Notes under the pieces: model-generated
Database searches by the model: none
Told to the model about the DNA's origin: nothing
The model's input: the letters and a program-made list of their open reading frames with translations, nothing else
Made by a program: the position numbers and the translations under genes
NCBI RefSeq assembly: GCF_900100075.1
Contig: NZ_FNEG01000009.1
Location: forward strand, 1 to 64,000
Reading direction: 5' to 3'
Source of the DNA: Chryseobacterium jejuense
GTDB lineage: Bacteria; Bacteroidota; Bacteroidia; Flavobacteriales; Weeksellaceae
Length of the DNA stretch: 64,000 nucleotides
Shown: piece after piece, positions 35,279 through 41,997 of the stretch
Layout: each line of letters starts with the position of its first letter
Position numbering within the stretch: the stretch's first letter is position 1

Positions 35279-35362
35279 TTTAAACCACCCCCGTCAAAAA
35301 TTCCTTGAATTTTCGCCACCCCTCCAGAGGAGGGGAATTTCCACGTCTCCAACTGAGATTTT
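35279..35362. repeat. Flanking dispersed repeat, copy 2
   Basis: AACCACCCCCGTCAAAAATT ... CCCCTCCAGAGGAGGGG ... CACGTCTCCAACTGAGAT, same orientation as 34222-34312. Confidence 0.7.
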
Positions 35363-35471
35363 TGTAAAAATTGAATATTTGAGATTCTTCATTCTATTCC
35401 CAGACTCTCAGTCTATATTTAGAATGATAAATTTGAAATATCCTTTTGAAGGTTCTGGTTGGGTTATACAT

Positions 35472-35500
35472 AAAAAAGTTCCGGTAAAAATTTACCGAAA
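35472..35500 (-). terminator. Terminator after the RNA ligase gene
   Basis: GTTTCGGTAAA pairs with TTTACCGGAAC, T run on the minus strand; abuts the ligase stop codon. Confidence 0.75.
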
Positions 35501-36514
35501 CTATACTTTGAGAGTCATCAACTCTTCTTTTACACAATCAATGACTGCAGCATTCAACTTTTTATTGATCCTTTTCTGTTCATCTTTTTCTATTGTTGTG
35601 AAAACTAACGGAAAATCTTTTTCAAAATCTTCTAAAATGTCCTGTGCAAAAAGGCCTATGACTTTCCCTATCATTTTAGGTTCAAATTCACCAATTTTGC
35701 TCATCACATTATTCAGTCTGTTTGCCGTTACATATTTTTGGATTTCCGCCCAGATATTTTGAGCCGTTTCACTAAAATGAACTGTTTTCTGAACTGTTTT
35801 TTCCTGTTTTCTAACCATTTTAGACTTCTCGACCCATTTTTCATTCTTATTTTTTAGAATGACTCTAGCTCCGTTTCCAAAATATTTGGTTTTTAAGGTC
35901 TTGATAATAGTTCCTTCACACATATTGTTCATTTCCGGTAATCCTAACCAGGTTGGGATTTTAGAATTGAAAACATTAGGGAACCTCAAGGCTTCTTCCA
36001 AAGTTCCTTGAAATAACGTTTTTGCATAGAAAAATCCTGTCTCCTCAAAAATTGAGTTGATGATATCTGTATCCAAATAAGTAACCCCATTCAACTTAAT
36101 GTCAAATGCATAAAAATCGTTGAAAGGTGCATAATCAATTCCTGCCTGCACTTTTATTGCATTTTTTACGGGTTCTACTTCTTTATGTTTGTAACCGCCA
36201 CCGAACAATTCACCGTAGATGACTACTGTTTCAACATTCGGGTATATTGTTTTCACTTTTTGAAACAAATTAATTACATTTTTTCTGTATTGTTCCAAAA
36301 TTTGATGTGCATTGTAAAATTTTTCCTCTTTCTCAATGAAAGCTGTTCTTTTGGCGATCTTAATTTCCTTTCCATCGGTAAAGAAAGAGAAATTAGCTCC
36401 GTGAACTTTTTCCTGCACGATGAAAACCTCATCCCCAAAGCCCTGCATCCTGATCTGATCGATCATGCGAGTTTGGTAAGCATTTTCTATTGAGTTATAT
36501 GTTTTGAAAATCAT
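35501..36514 (-). CDS. RNA ligase, T4 Rnl2 family
   Basis: 337 residues, the size of T4 Rnl2 (334). Nucleotidyltransferase motifs are complete: motif I EKVHGANFSF with the lysine to be adenylylated at residue 36, motif III-type DFYAFDIKL, motif IV CEGTIIKTL, and motif V ARVILKNKN. These enzymes seal 3'-OH/5'-phosphate nicks in RNA and repair cleaved tRNA loops. With three exonucleases, a phosphoesterase, an RNase Z-like enzyme and the tRNA array, it makes this an RNA-repair operon. Confidence 0.95.
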   Translation of the reverse strand: MIFKTYNSIENAYQTRMIDQIRMQGFGDEVFIVQEKVHGANFSFFTDGKEIKIAKRTAFIEKEEKFYNAHQILEQYRKNVINLFQKVKTIYPNVETVVIYGELFGGGYKHKEVEPVKNAIKVQAGIDYAPFNDFYAFDIKLNGVTYLDTDIINSIFEETGFFYAKTLFQGTLEEALRFPNVFNSKIPTWLGLPEMNNMCEGTIIKTLKTKYFGNGARVILKNKNEKWVEKSKMVRKQEKTVQKTVHFSETAQNIWAEIQKYVTANRLNNVMSKIGEFEPKMIGKVIGLFAQDILEDFEKDFPLVFTTIEKDEQKRINKKLNAAVIDCVKEELMTLKV

Positions 36515-36619
36515 TTTTTTAGTTTTTAATCATTTCTGATTCATTATTTTTCATTGGGGTGATGTGCCTTTGTGCATGAAATGAGGGAAAGATATCCTGA
36601 ATGAATCTGAAAATGTCCA

Positions 36620-36991
36620 TTACAATTTTTTAAAGTTTTTTAAAAGTCTTTCAATATTCTCCTTTCCTACAGGGTTCATGGAGTGGGAGTAGAATTTTGG
36701 TAAATCTAAATAGTTATCCATACAATATTCTACCAGCCATTTTGCACAATCATAACCTGTTTTTTCAACAAATTCTTTTGCATCTGGTTTCAGATAATGT
36801 TCATCTGCAAGGTCATGATCAAAAGAAATCATTTCCGGAAGTCCTTTTTCCAGAATCCTGTTGACAAACTGATCGTAATTCCGAACAATATGCCAATCTC
36901 TTCTGAGAAATATGTCCTGTTTGGTATAACGATACGCTTCAATCGGGTATCTTATATCATCCAGAAACAATAGTCTTTTGGTCATTTCCAT
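36620..36991 (-). CDS. cREC (cyclic-phosphate processing receiver-like) protein
   Basis: 123 residues. LFLDDIRYP at the start and the FDHDLADEHYL segment give the acidic cluster of receiver-like domains called cREC, which are found in RNA-repair and conflict operons and are proposed to process cyclic phosphates. Lies between the RNA ligase and an ATP-grasp gene. The reaction is not proven for this family. Confidence 0.8.
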   Translation of the reverse strand: MEMTKRLLFLDDIRYPIEAYRYTKQDIFLRRDWHIVRNYDQFVNRILEKGLPEMISFDHDLADEHYLKPDAKEFVEKTGYDCAKWLVEYCMDNYLDLPKFYSHSMNPVGKENIERLLKNFKKL

Positions 36992-37007
36992 GGTTTTGTT
37001 TTTTTAC

Positions 37008-37793
37008 CTAATCCTCATCAATCCAATCTACAACAGTCTTCAAAAAGTGTAATCTCACTTCTTCAAACCTTGTAATATTGGGAATATGATTAATTTCCAA
37101 TAAATGTTTATGACCGTTTTTCTGAATGATATAGTCATTCGCAATTACATCCATCCCTATTTTATCTTTTAACATCAGGGTATCCTGTAGAAGTTCTGTA
37201 TCAATTTCCATGAATTGGGCATCATCCGGATGTATGGATTTTAACCATGTATCTCCTTCGAGCTTAATCTGCCAGGATTTTTCACCTATGTTTAATATTC
37301 TTACAGCATCACCTTCAAAATAAGGTTCAAGTACACTGTTTTCCGTACTTTCCCAGCTTCCTGTAAATTTATGTTTGTTTTCTCCACAATGCCAGTTTCC
37401 CCATTTTGCCACCAATTCGGTATCTGTATTCACATAAGCTCCTGCAGAGATAAATCCTCTTTGGGAATTAAATTTTGAATATTTCATCGCTTTGGCAAGA
37501 CAAGGAATTTTCAATCGGCATTCCAACATTCCGTAAGCGTTTGGAAAGCATGGACCGTTCCAAATTGTCAATCCAGCGATAAGATCAAGATCATCTTCAA
37601 AAATTCCATGATAAACAACCTTATCTACCGGAAGCATTCCTACTCCCTGAGCTTTTTCAACATATAATGTTCCATCCACTACTTTTATCATTGGAATAGA
37701 TTGATGCCAGATCATAAGACCATCATAATGTTGTCGTATATATTCGTATTCCTGTTCGTGTAAACCGATAACGGCTATTCTATTGTGAGTCAT
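37008..37793 (-). CDS. ATP-grasp-fold protein
   Basis: 261 residues. A Rossmann-like N-terminus (RIAVIGLHEQEYEYIR) and a C-terminal ATP-grasp core: VLEPYFEGDAVRIL, KLEGDTWLKSI, and a metal-binding NDYIIQKNGHKHLLEINHIPN. Likely makes an amide or ester bond using ATP; substrate unknown. A second, broken ATP-grasp gene lies two genes upstream. Confidence 0.78.
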   Translation of the reverse strand: MTHNRIAVIGLHEQEYEYIRQHYDGLMIWHQSIPMIKVVDGTLYVEKAQGVGMLPVDKVVYHGIFEDDLDLIAGLTIWNGPCFPNAYGMLECRLKIPCLAKAMKYSKFNSQRGFISAGAYVNTDTELVAKWGNWHCGENKHKFTGSWESTENSVLEPYFEGDAVRILNIGEKSWQIKLEGDTWLKSIHPDDAQFMEIDTELLQDTLMLKDKIGMDVIANDYIIQKNGHKHLLEINHIPNITRFEEVRLHFLKTVVDWIDED

Positions 37794-37811
37794 GTTTTTA
37801 GTTTTTTAGTA

Positions 37812-38357
37812 TTATTTTCTTAATACGTGATATAATAGTTTTGCGGTATTATAAGCATCATCTGCTCCGCTATGGTTATTTCCTTCAAATTCTAGGTTTC
37901 TTGCCTGCAGTTCTTTCAAAAGACCTTTTGGTTTCTCTCCTTTCATTAGACTTATTAATATTTTCAAATCAATATAAGTGTCACTAAAGGGAAATTTCAC
38001 TCCCAATTCTTTACATTGATTCTTAATAATTTCCTTATCAAATCCTCCATATCCTGAATAGGTTCTAACGTGTGAATTGTATCTGTTCTTTATTCTTGAA
38101 CAGGCTTCCTGAAAAGATATTCCTTCTTTTTCCAGTTTATCAGCTGTAATTCCTGTCAGTTTTGTACAAAATTCACTTACTTCAGATTTGTAAGGTTTTA
38201 CGAAATAACTTCTTTTATCTTCGATGCTTCCATCAGACATGTTCAGCTTGCAGATTCCGATTTCAATGATTTCTATTTCCTGATTTTCAGGGGTCTTCTC
38301 GTCTTCCCAGCAGGTCGCTTCTATGTCTATTACTGTAATTTTATCATACAAAAGCAT
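37812..38357 (-). CDS. DEDDh 3'-5' exonuclease, copy C
   Basis: 181 residues; motif I VIDIEATCWEDEK, motif III NNHSGADDAYN. Copy C of the triplicated exonuclease; aligns along its full length with copies A and B. Located between the two ATP-grasp genes. Confidence 0.9.
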   Translation of the reverse strand: MLLYDKITVIDIEATCWEDEKTPENQEIEIIEIGICKLNMSDGSIEDKRSYFVKPYKSEVSEFCTKLTGITADKLEKEGISFQEACSRIKNRYNSHVRTYSGYGGFDKEIIKNQCKELGVKFPFSDTYIDLKILISLMKGEKPKGLLKELQARNLEFEGNNHSGADDAYNTAKLLYHVLRK

Positions 38358-38368
38358 TTTCTTATTTT

Positions 38369-39145
38369 TTATTTAGAAAAGTAGATATTCAATGCCTTGA
38401 TCACACTTTTCACATTGGTGTTAGGATAAAATCCGGAGCTGTTGATGCAATTGATTTCAACTATTTTCCAGCCTTCATCCGTTAAACAAATATCCATAAC
38501 AAAGGCTTCTTCGAGATTAAACAATTGAATCATTTCTTTCGCAAAACCCAATCCGTCCTGAGAAACATTTTCTTCGAAAGGGGCATCCTCATTAAGTCGA
38601 TAATAACCGCTATCAACGATTTGCCCACCAACGATCCAAAGTCTTGCTTCTTTTATGGTTCGTTTTGCTTCAGAAACCTGAATTAAAGAGTCTTTTGTAA
38701 TTCTATTAGCTTGGTTCTCCAATCTTTCAAAAACAAAATCCTTCCATTCTGATTCTGTAAAAACCTTTCCTGTAAAAATTTTCGCTTCATTATAAGGCTT
38801 AATAAATTTTTCTTCTCCTTTTTTCCATGATAATTCTTCAGAAATCGTTTGAACGGAAACCTTATGATTCAAAAGGTGCTCACCATAATATTTTGAATAG
38901 ATCTCATACAAATGGTTACCTCCGTAAAAAGAACCGGGAACCCAATCTGAATGCTGTTTAGCCAGTCTTGCAATCGTCACCGAGCCATAGACAAAAATAT
39001 CTTTTCAATCTGTTTCAAAGTCTATTTTATCTGCTGTTGACAGAATATTGATTACTTTATAGTCGATATTTAATTCTTCCAGCGCATCAAAAATTTTATA
39101 ATGATCCGGATCTGAATATACATTAGACTGAATTAAAAAGTACAT
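38369..39145 (-). pseudogene. ATP-grasp (DUF4343-like) gene interrupted by an in-frame TGA
   Basis: Two consecutive frames in the same register: 46 codons from the ATG at 39145 (MYFLIQSNVY...KIDFETD), a TGA at 39005-39007, then KDIFVYGSVTIARLAK and the ATP-grasp body (KEMIQLFNLEEAFVMDICL, KIVEINCINSSGFYPN). Without the stop the gene would encode about 258 residues. It may be a nonsense mutant, or be read through; translation from a downstream GTG at 38980 would give a protein lacking the N-terminal domain. Sequencing error cannot be excluded. Confidence 0.7.
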
Positions 39146-39237
39146 GGTTATTGGTGTTGTTTTAATCTTTATTATCTTTTTGGATGGAAGTTGAAAACAG
39201 GAAGTTCATATCATAGTAATAAAAACTTCCAGCTTCC

Positions 39238-39723
39238 TTACACCATCATATCAGCACAATTGGAACTTGCGAAAGCATAAGGTTTTGCTTTAAACACATA
39301 GCCCATTCCCAGAATATATCCCATAGCATCTTTTAATGCTACATTGGATTTAAAATCCGGATCGGTATTGATGTCTGCGTGTACCTCCATTTCTACTCCA
39401 TAAGTGTCCAATACAGCACAAATCGCGTAAGCAATTTCAACGGATTTGTTGACTTCATTCAGCATTCGCTCTTTGATACTGATGGTCTGTATTTCTCTTT
39501 CTTTTCTGATAAAGGTAAACGCTCCTTTTCCCTCACGAATAAATACTACTGCCGTAGCATAATTAATGGCATCTCCGTATACATGGGAATCTGACCCCAC
39601 ACATACTTTCAGACGGTATCCGTTTGCCTGTTCGCGGATAATGGCTTCTTCTACCAGCTGTGTGATAGAATGTTGGAAAATTTTTCCATTCATATTCTGC
39701 CATGTTTGTTGTTGCGTTTCCAT
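39238..39723 (-). CDS. YkuK-type RNase H-like protein (DUF458)
   Basis: 161 residues. VCVGSDSHVYG near the start of the fold and VHADINTDPDF near the end give the acidic residues of the RNase H-like YkuK family. Family members are presumed nucleases of RNA. Last recognisable gene between the RNA-repair operon and the tRNA array, so it is probably the first gene translated from that side. Confidence 0.85.
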   Translation of the reverse strand: METQQQTWQNMNGKIFQHSITQLVEEAIIREQANGYRLKVCVGSDSHVYGDAINYATAVVFIREGKGAFTFIRKEREIQTISIKERMLNEVNKSVEIAYAICAVLDTYGVEMEVHADINTDPDFKSNVALKDAMGYILGMGYVFKAKPYAFASSNCADMMV

Positions 39724-39774
39724 TTTTTCTACATACTTTATTTATAATTGATAAATGATTATTGATAATTAATT

Positions 39775-39840
39775 TGTGAACCATCAATAGTGAATTTTTA
39801 AATTACCTGCAAAGCAGATTCACTACTGAGGGTTCATTTA
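39775..39840 (-). repeat. Large hairpin downstream of the last array tRNA
   Basis: TGAACCCTCAGTAGTGAAT pairs with ATTCACTATTGATGGTTCA, enclosing a nested CTGC-TTT-GCAG helix. Placed between the tRNA-Glu copy and the YkuK gene; may be a processing or attenuation signal. Confidence 0.55.
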
Positions 39841-39841
39841 G

Positions 39842-39913
39842 TACTCTATAAGGGAATCGAACCCTTATTTTCTGCTCGAAAGGCAGGCGTCCTTACCGTT
39901 AGACGAATAGAGC
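39842..39913 (-). tRNA. tRNA-Glu(UUC)-like, copy 2
   Basis: Complete cloverleaf: acceptor GCTCTAT/ATAGAGT, D arm with AACGGTAAGGAC, anticodon loop CTTTCGA (UUC), T arm AAGGG-TTCGATT-CCCTT. CCA not encoded. Nearly identical to 40328-40399. Confidence 0.85.
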
Positions 39914-39929
39914 ATTTTTATAAACTAAA

Positions 39930-40003
39930 CAATGAATAATTAGTGATCAATAATGATGAAAACTGCTTTTCTATCATTGATTACTTATTGCTCATTATTC
40001 ATG
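39930..40003. repeat. Array palindrome P1
   Basis: AATGAATAATTAGTGATCAA ... TTGATTACTTATTGCTCATT: long imperfect palindrome that recurs between array tRNAs. Confidence 0.6.
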
Positions 40004-40008
40004 TTTTG

Positions 40009-40081
40009 TGGAACAGACAGGAATTGAACCTGTACCTTTAGTTTTTCAGACTAATGTGCACACCGAGTACACCACTCTTCC
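40009..40081 (-). tRNA. tRNA-Phe(GAA)-like with mismatched acceptor
   Basis: Anticodon loop CTGAAAA on a TTAGT/ACTAA stem; T arm ACAGG-TTCAATT-CCTGT. Acceptor GGAAGAG/CTGTTCC has a G-G mismatch at pair 5-68. CCA not encoded. Confidence 0.78.
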
Positions 40082-40087
40082 CTGTTT

Positions 40088-40160
40088 TATGAGTAATTGA
40101 TTATGAATAATGATGAAAACTACTCTACTATCATTCATTACTTATTGCTCATTATTCATT
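40088..40160. repeat. Array palindrome P2
   Basis: ATGAGTAATTGATTATGAAT ... ATTCATTACTTATTGCTCAT, same class as P1. Confidence 0.6.
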
Positions 40161-40219
40161 AAAAAAAGCAAAGGTTGTCTGTATTTTTATTGACTAAAGA
40201 TCTTCTGCTCTTGACAACC
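40161..40219 (-). ncRNA. Array hairpin element E1 with T tail
   Basis: GGTTGTC ... GACAACC stem around a conserved loop AAGAGCAGAAGATCTTTA, followed by a T run on the minus strand. One of five related elements; see E2-E5. Confidence 0.6.
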
Positions 40220-40234
40220 CTTTTTTCTTTTCTT

Positions 40235-40325
40235 CATTTTGTGTGAATGATAACTGGCCAACTTTTTTACAATTTGAACTTTCATGGTATTATATCAATT
40301 ATGTATTGACCAGTTATTCACATCC
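40235..40325 (-). ncRNA. Hairpin containing a 32-codon frame
   Basis: GTGAATAACTGGTCAA pairs with TTGGCCAGTTATCATTCAC. A small frame (MKVQIVKKLASYHSHK...) starts inside and ends in element E1. The stem is clear; whether the frame is translated is not. Confidence 0.35.
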
Positions 40326-40327
40326 AG

Positions 40328-40399
40328 TACTCTATAAGGGAATCGAACCCTTGTTTTCTGCTCGAAAGGCAGGCGTCCTTACCGTTAGACGAATAGAGC
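40328..40399 (-). tRNA. tRNA-Glu(UUC)-like, copy 1
   Basis: Same cloverleaf as copy 2 with a single difference in the variable region. Anticodon loop CTTTCGA. CCA not encoded. Confidence 0.85.
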
Positions 40400-40406
40400 G
40401 GTTTCT

Positions 40407-40480
40407 ATGAGTAATGAGTAATTGGTGATGAGTAATAGTGAAAACTCCTTTTCTACCTTCATTACTTCTTATTCATCATT
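40407..40480. repeat. Array palindrome P3
   Basis: ATGAGTAATGAGTAATTGGT ... CATTACTTCTTATTCATCAT. Confidence 0.6.
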
Positions 40481-40489
40481 TGTGTCTTG

Positions 40490-40572
40490 TGGAAGTAGTA
40501 GGATTCGAACCTACTCAGCGATAAGCAACAGATTTACAGTCTGCCCCGACTCTCCAACTTCGGCGTACTTCC
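40490..40572 (-). tRNA. tRNA-Tyr(GUA), long variable arm
   Basis: Acceptor GGAAGTA/TACTTCC, anticodon loop CTGTAAA (GUA), variable arm TTGCTTATCGCTGAG, T arm TAGG-TTCGAAT-CCTA. Regular class II tRNA; shares its body plan with the Cys-anticodon gene at 41100. Confidence 0.88.
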
Positions 40573-40580
40573 GTTTTTTT

Positions 40581-40660
40581 ATAAGCAATGAGTAATTGGT
40601 GATAAGTAATGATGATAATCACTCTCCTATTATTAATTACTTATTACTCGTTATTCATTA
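40581..40660. repeat. Array palindrome P4
   Basis: ATAAGCAATGAGTAATTGGT ... AATTACTTATTACTCGTTAT. Confidence 0.6.
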
Positions 40661-40671
40661 TAAAAAAGAAT

Positions 40672-40725
40672 AAGCTTGTCTTTAAATTTGCTTAACAAAA
40701 AAGAACTTCTACGCTTGACAAGCCT
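40672..40725 (-). ncRNA. Array hairpin element E2
   Basis: GGCTTGTC ... GACAAGC with conserved AGCGTAGAAGTTC; T-rich tail on the minus strand. Stem changes covary with E1, E4 and E5. Confidence 0.6.
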
Positions 40726-40771
40726 TTCTTTCGAAAATTATATTGAGCATTTAATATTTTCTTCTCTTTGA

Positions 40772-40842
40772 CCAACTGACTAGGAATCGAACCTAAACAA
40801 CAAGAGTATATTTCCTGCATGCTGCCATTACATTATCAGCGG
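40772..40842 (-). tRNA. Degenerate tRNA-like, anticodon loop AATATAC
   Basis: T arm TTAGG-TTCGATT-CCTAG and a D arm with AATGGCA are clear. Acceptor CCGCTGA/TCAGTTG has a C-U mismatch. The anticodon stem CAGGA/TCTTG holds AATATAC, which lacks U33 (anticodon position reads UAU). Unlikely to work in translation. Confidence 0.6.
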
Positions 40843-40849
40843 ATTTTTT

Positions 40850-40930
40850 ATGAGTAATGGGTAATTGGTGATGAGTAATGATGAAAACTACTCTCCTATT
40901 ATTAATTACTTATTGCTCATTATTCATCAT
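40850..40930. repeat. Array palindrome P5
   Basis: ATGAGTAATGGGTAATTGGT ... ATTAATTACTTATTGCTCAT. Confidence 0.6.
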
Positions 40931-40943
40931 TAAAAAAGAAAAA

Positions 40944-40995
40944 GCCTGTCTGTATTTTGTGTTTTGGCTTAAAGATCTTCTGCGCTCGACAGACG
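40944..40995 (-). ncRNA. Array hairpin element E3
   Basis: GTCTGTC ... GACAGGC with conserved GAGCGCAGAAGATCTTTA; T run (CTTTTTC) on the minus strand. Confidence 0.6.
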
Positions 40996-41099
40996 TTTTC
41001 TTTTCTTAATAAAGGATATTTTCAAGCTATAATTGATAAATGATAATAGATAGATGATTTACAATCTTCCGTAACATTCCAATTTCCAGCTTTACTTTG

Positions 41100-41181
41100 A
41101 GATGGTTATGGGATTCAAACCCACTCAGCTTACGCAACGGTTTTGCAGACCGCCCCGACTCTTCCACTTCGGCGAACCATC
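41100..41181 (-). tRNA. Class II tRNA with Cys anticodon (GCA)
   Basis: Acceptor GATGGTT/AACCATC, anticodon loop CTGCAAA (GCA), long variable arm TTGCGTAAGCTGAG, T arm GTGGG-TTTGAAT-CCCAT. The body is like the Tyr gene (same CGCCGAAGT D region), but the anticodon reads Cys, which normally is class I. Confidence 0.82.
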
Positions 41182-41189
41182 AGATTTTA

Positions 41190-41220
41190 ATATGAGTAAT
41201 TTTCTACTGCTTATTATTCA
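41190..41220. repeat. Partial array palindrome P6
   Basis: Shortened copy: TATGAGTAATTTTCTACTGC plus TTATTATTC. Confidence 0.4.
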
Positions 41221-41229
41221 AAAAAACAA

Positions 41230-41273
41230 AGTCTGTCTATATTTTTTGTGTGAACTTCTGCGCTTGACAGACT
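41230..41273 (-). ncRNA. Array hairpin element E4
   Basis: AGTCTGTC ... GACAGACT, loop AAGCGCAGAAGTTCAC; T tail on minus strand. Confidence 0.6.
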
Positions 41274-41345
41274 TTATTTTTACCTAAAATTTTATTAATC
41301 ACATTTACATTTAGCTTCTAACTGTTTATGATTGAGAAAGAAAAA

Positions 41346-41400
41346 AGCTTGTCTATATTTTAGTGTTTTGGTGTAAAGATCTTCTGCTCTCGACAAACTT
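41346..41400 (-). ncRNA. Array hairpin element E5
   Basis: AGTTTGTC ... GACAAGCT, loop GAGAGCAGAAGATCTTTA; T tail on minus strand. Confidence 0.6.
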
Positions 41401-41437
41401 TTATTTTTCTCCTGAAACAATTAACATTCAGTTACTG

Positions 41438-41509
41438 CGATTCTGGAAAGACTCGAACTTTCAACTTCTGGTTTAACAGACCAGCGCTCTACCATTGAGC
41501 TACAAAATC
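41438..41509 (-). tRNA. tRNA-Asn(GUU)
   Basis: Acceptor GATTTTG/CAGAATC (one G-U), D arm GCTCAATGGTAGAGC, anticodon loop CTGTTAA, T arm GAAAG-TTCGAGT-CTTTC. CCA not encoded. Confidence 0.9.
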
Positions 41510-41514
41510 TTTTG

Positions 41515-41587
41515 TACGGGAAGAGGGATTCGAACCCTCAGCGCCTTGATCCTAAATCAAGTGTGTCTACCGTTCCACCATTCCCAC
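41515..41587 (-). tRNA. tRNA with Leu anticodon (UAG), short variable loop
   Basis: D arm GTGGAACGGTAGACAC, anticodon loop TTTAGGA on CTTGA/TCAAG, T arm GAGGG-TTCGAAT-CCCTC, acceptor with two G-U pairs. Bacterial Leu tRNAs normally have a long variable arm; here it is 4-6 nt. Confidence 0.8.
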
Positions 41588-41596
41588 GGCACTTTT

Positions 41597-41676
41597 GTGA
41601 GTAATTGGTAATTAGTGATGAGTAATGATGAAAACTACTTTTCAATCTATAATTACTGATTACTCATTGTTCATTA
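41597..41676. repeat. Array palindrome P7
   Basis: TGAGTAATTGGTAATTAGTG ... ATAATTACTGATTACTCATT. Confidence 0.55.
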
Positions 41677-41688
41677 CTGATACTTCTG

Positions 41689-41760
41689 TCTGAAAAGCAA
41701 GATTCGAACTTGCGACCTCCCGCGTCCAAGACGGGTAAACAACCACCGTTATCTTTCCAG
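41689..41760 (-). tRNA. tRNA-Pro(UGG)-like
   Basis: Acceptor CTGGAAA/TTTTCAG, anticodon loop CTTGGAC on CCCGT/GCGGG, T arm GCAAG-TTCGAAT-CTTGC. D arm (AAC/GTT) is unusual for Pro. Confidence 0.75.
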
Positions 41761-41828
41761 TTTTGCAGATTCACTTCAATATTCTTTTCCGGGAGACAGT
41801 CGGAGCAGAGACTTTCAATGAATCTTTG

Positions 41829-41899
41829 CGGTCTATGCGAGAATCGAACTCGCAGTGCCCAAGAGACAGTCGGGCAGGTTACCATTACCTCAATAGACC
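41829..41899 (-). tRNA. tRNA-Asp(GUC)-like
   Basis: Acceptor GGTCTAT/ATAGACC, D arm AGGTAATGGTAACCT, anticodon loop CTGTCTC, T arm TGCGAG-TTCGATT-CTCGCA. Position 37 is a pyrimidine, unusual. Confidence 0.78.
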
Positions 41900-41904
41900 A
41901 TTTT

Positions 41905-41943
41905 TTCGGAGAGCCAAGGAATTAAACCTTTATTACTATCCAT
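41905..41943 (-). tRNA. tRNA 3'-half remnant
   Basis: A T arm (AAGG-TTTAATT-CCTT) and an acceptor-like GGCTCTCC follow the terminator, but no 5' half precedes them. Probably the end of the array that was deleted or cut. Confidence 0.45.
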
Positions 41944-41971
41944 AAAAAAAGCGCCTCTTTTGGGAGGCGCT
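41944..41971 (-). terminator. Terminator after the 41-codon gene
   Basis: AGCGCCTC pairs with GAGGCGCT; T run on the minus strand. Confidence 0.85.
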
Positions 41972-41997
41972 CGTTTATATTCTGACGTGAGAGATCA

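Noticed and set aside
38369..39145. Selenocysteine at the internal TGA.
   Set aside because: No SECIS-like hairpin directly after the TGA, no Sec tRNA or SelB seen, and ATP-grasp proteins do not need Sec there.
40161..41400. E elements as a family of conserved peptides (C-Q-x-Q-K-I/F motif in one frame).
   Set aside because: Another frame is equally conserved, one copy has a stop in that frame, and stem covariation fits RNA better.
41585..41600. Y RNA signature TGCCGT next to the Leu-anticodon tRNA.
   Set aside because: No complementary 3' strand with the TTRC pattern; probably part of the tRNA acceptor.
39842..41676. CRISPR array in the tRNA region.
   Set aside because: Repeats are long palindromes and hairpins of varying length, and spacers are tRNAs; no cas genes.
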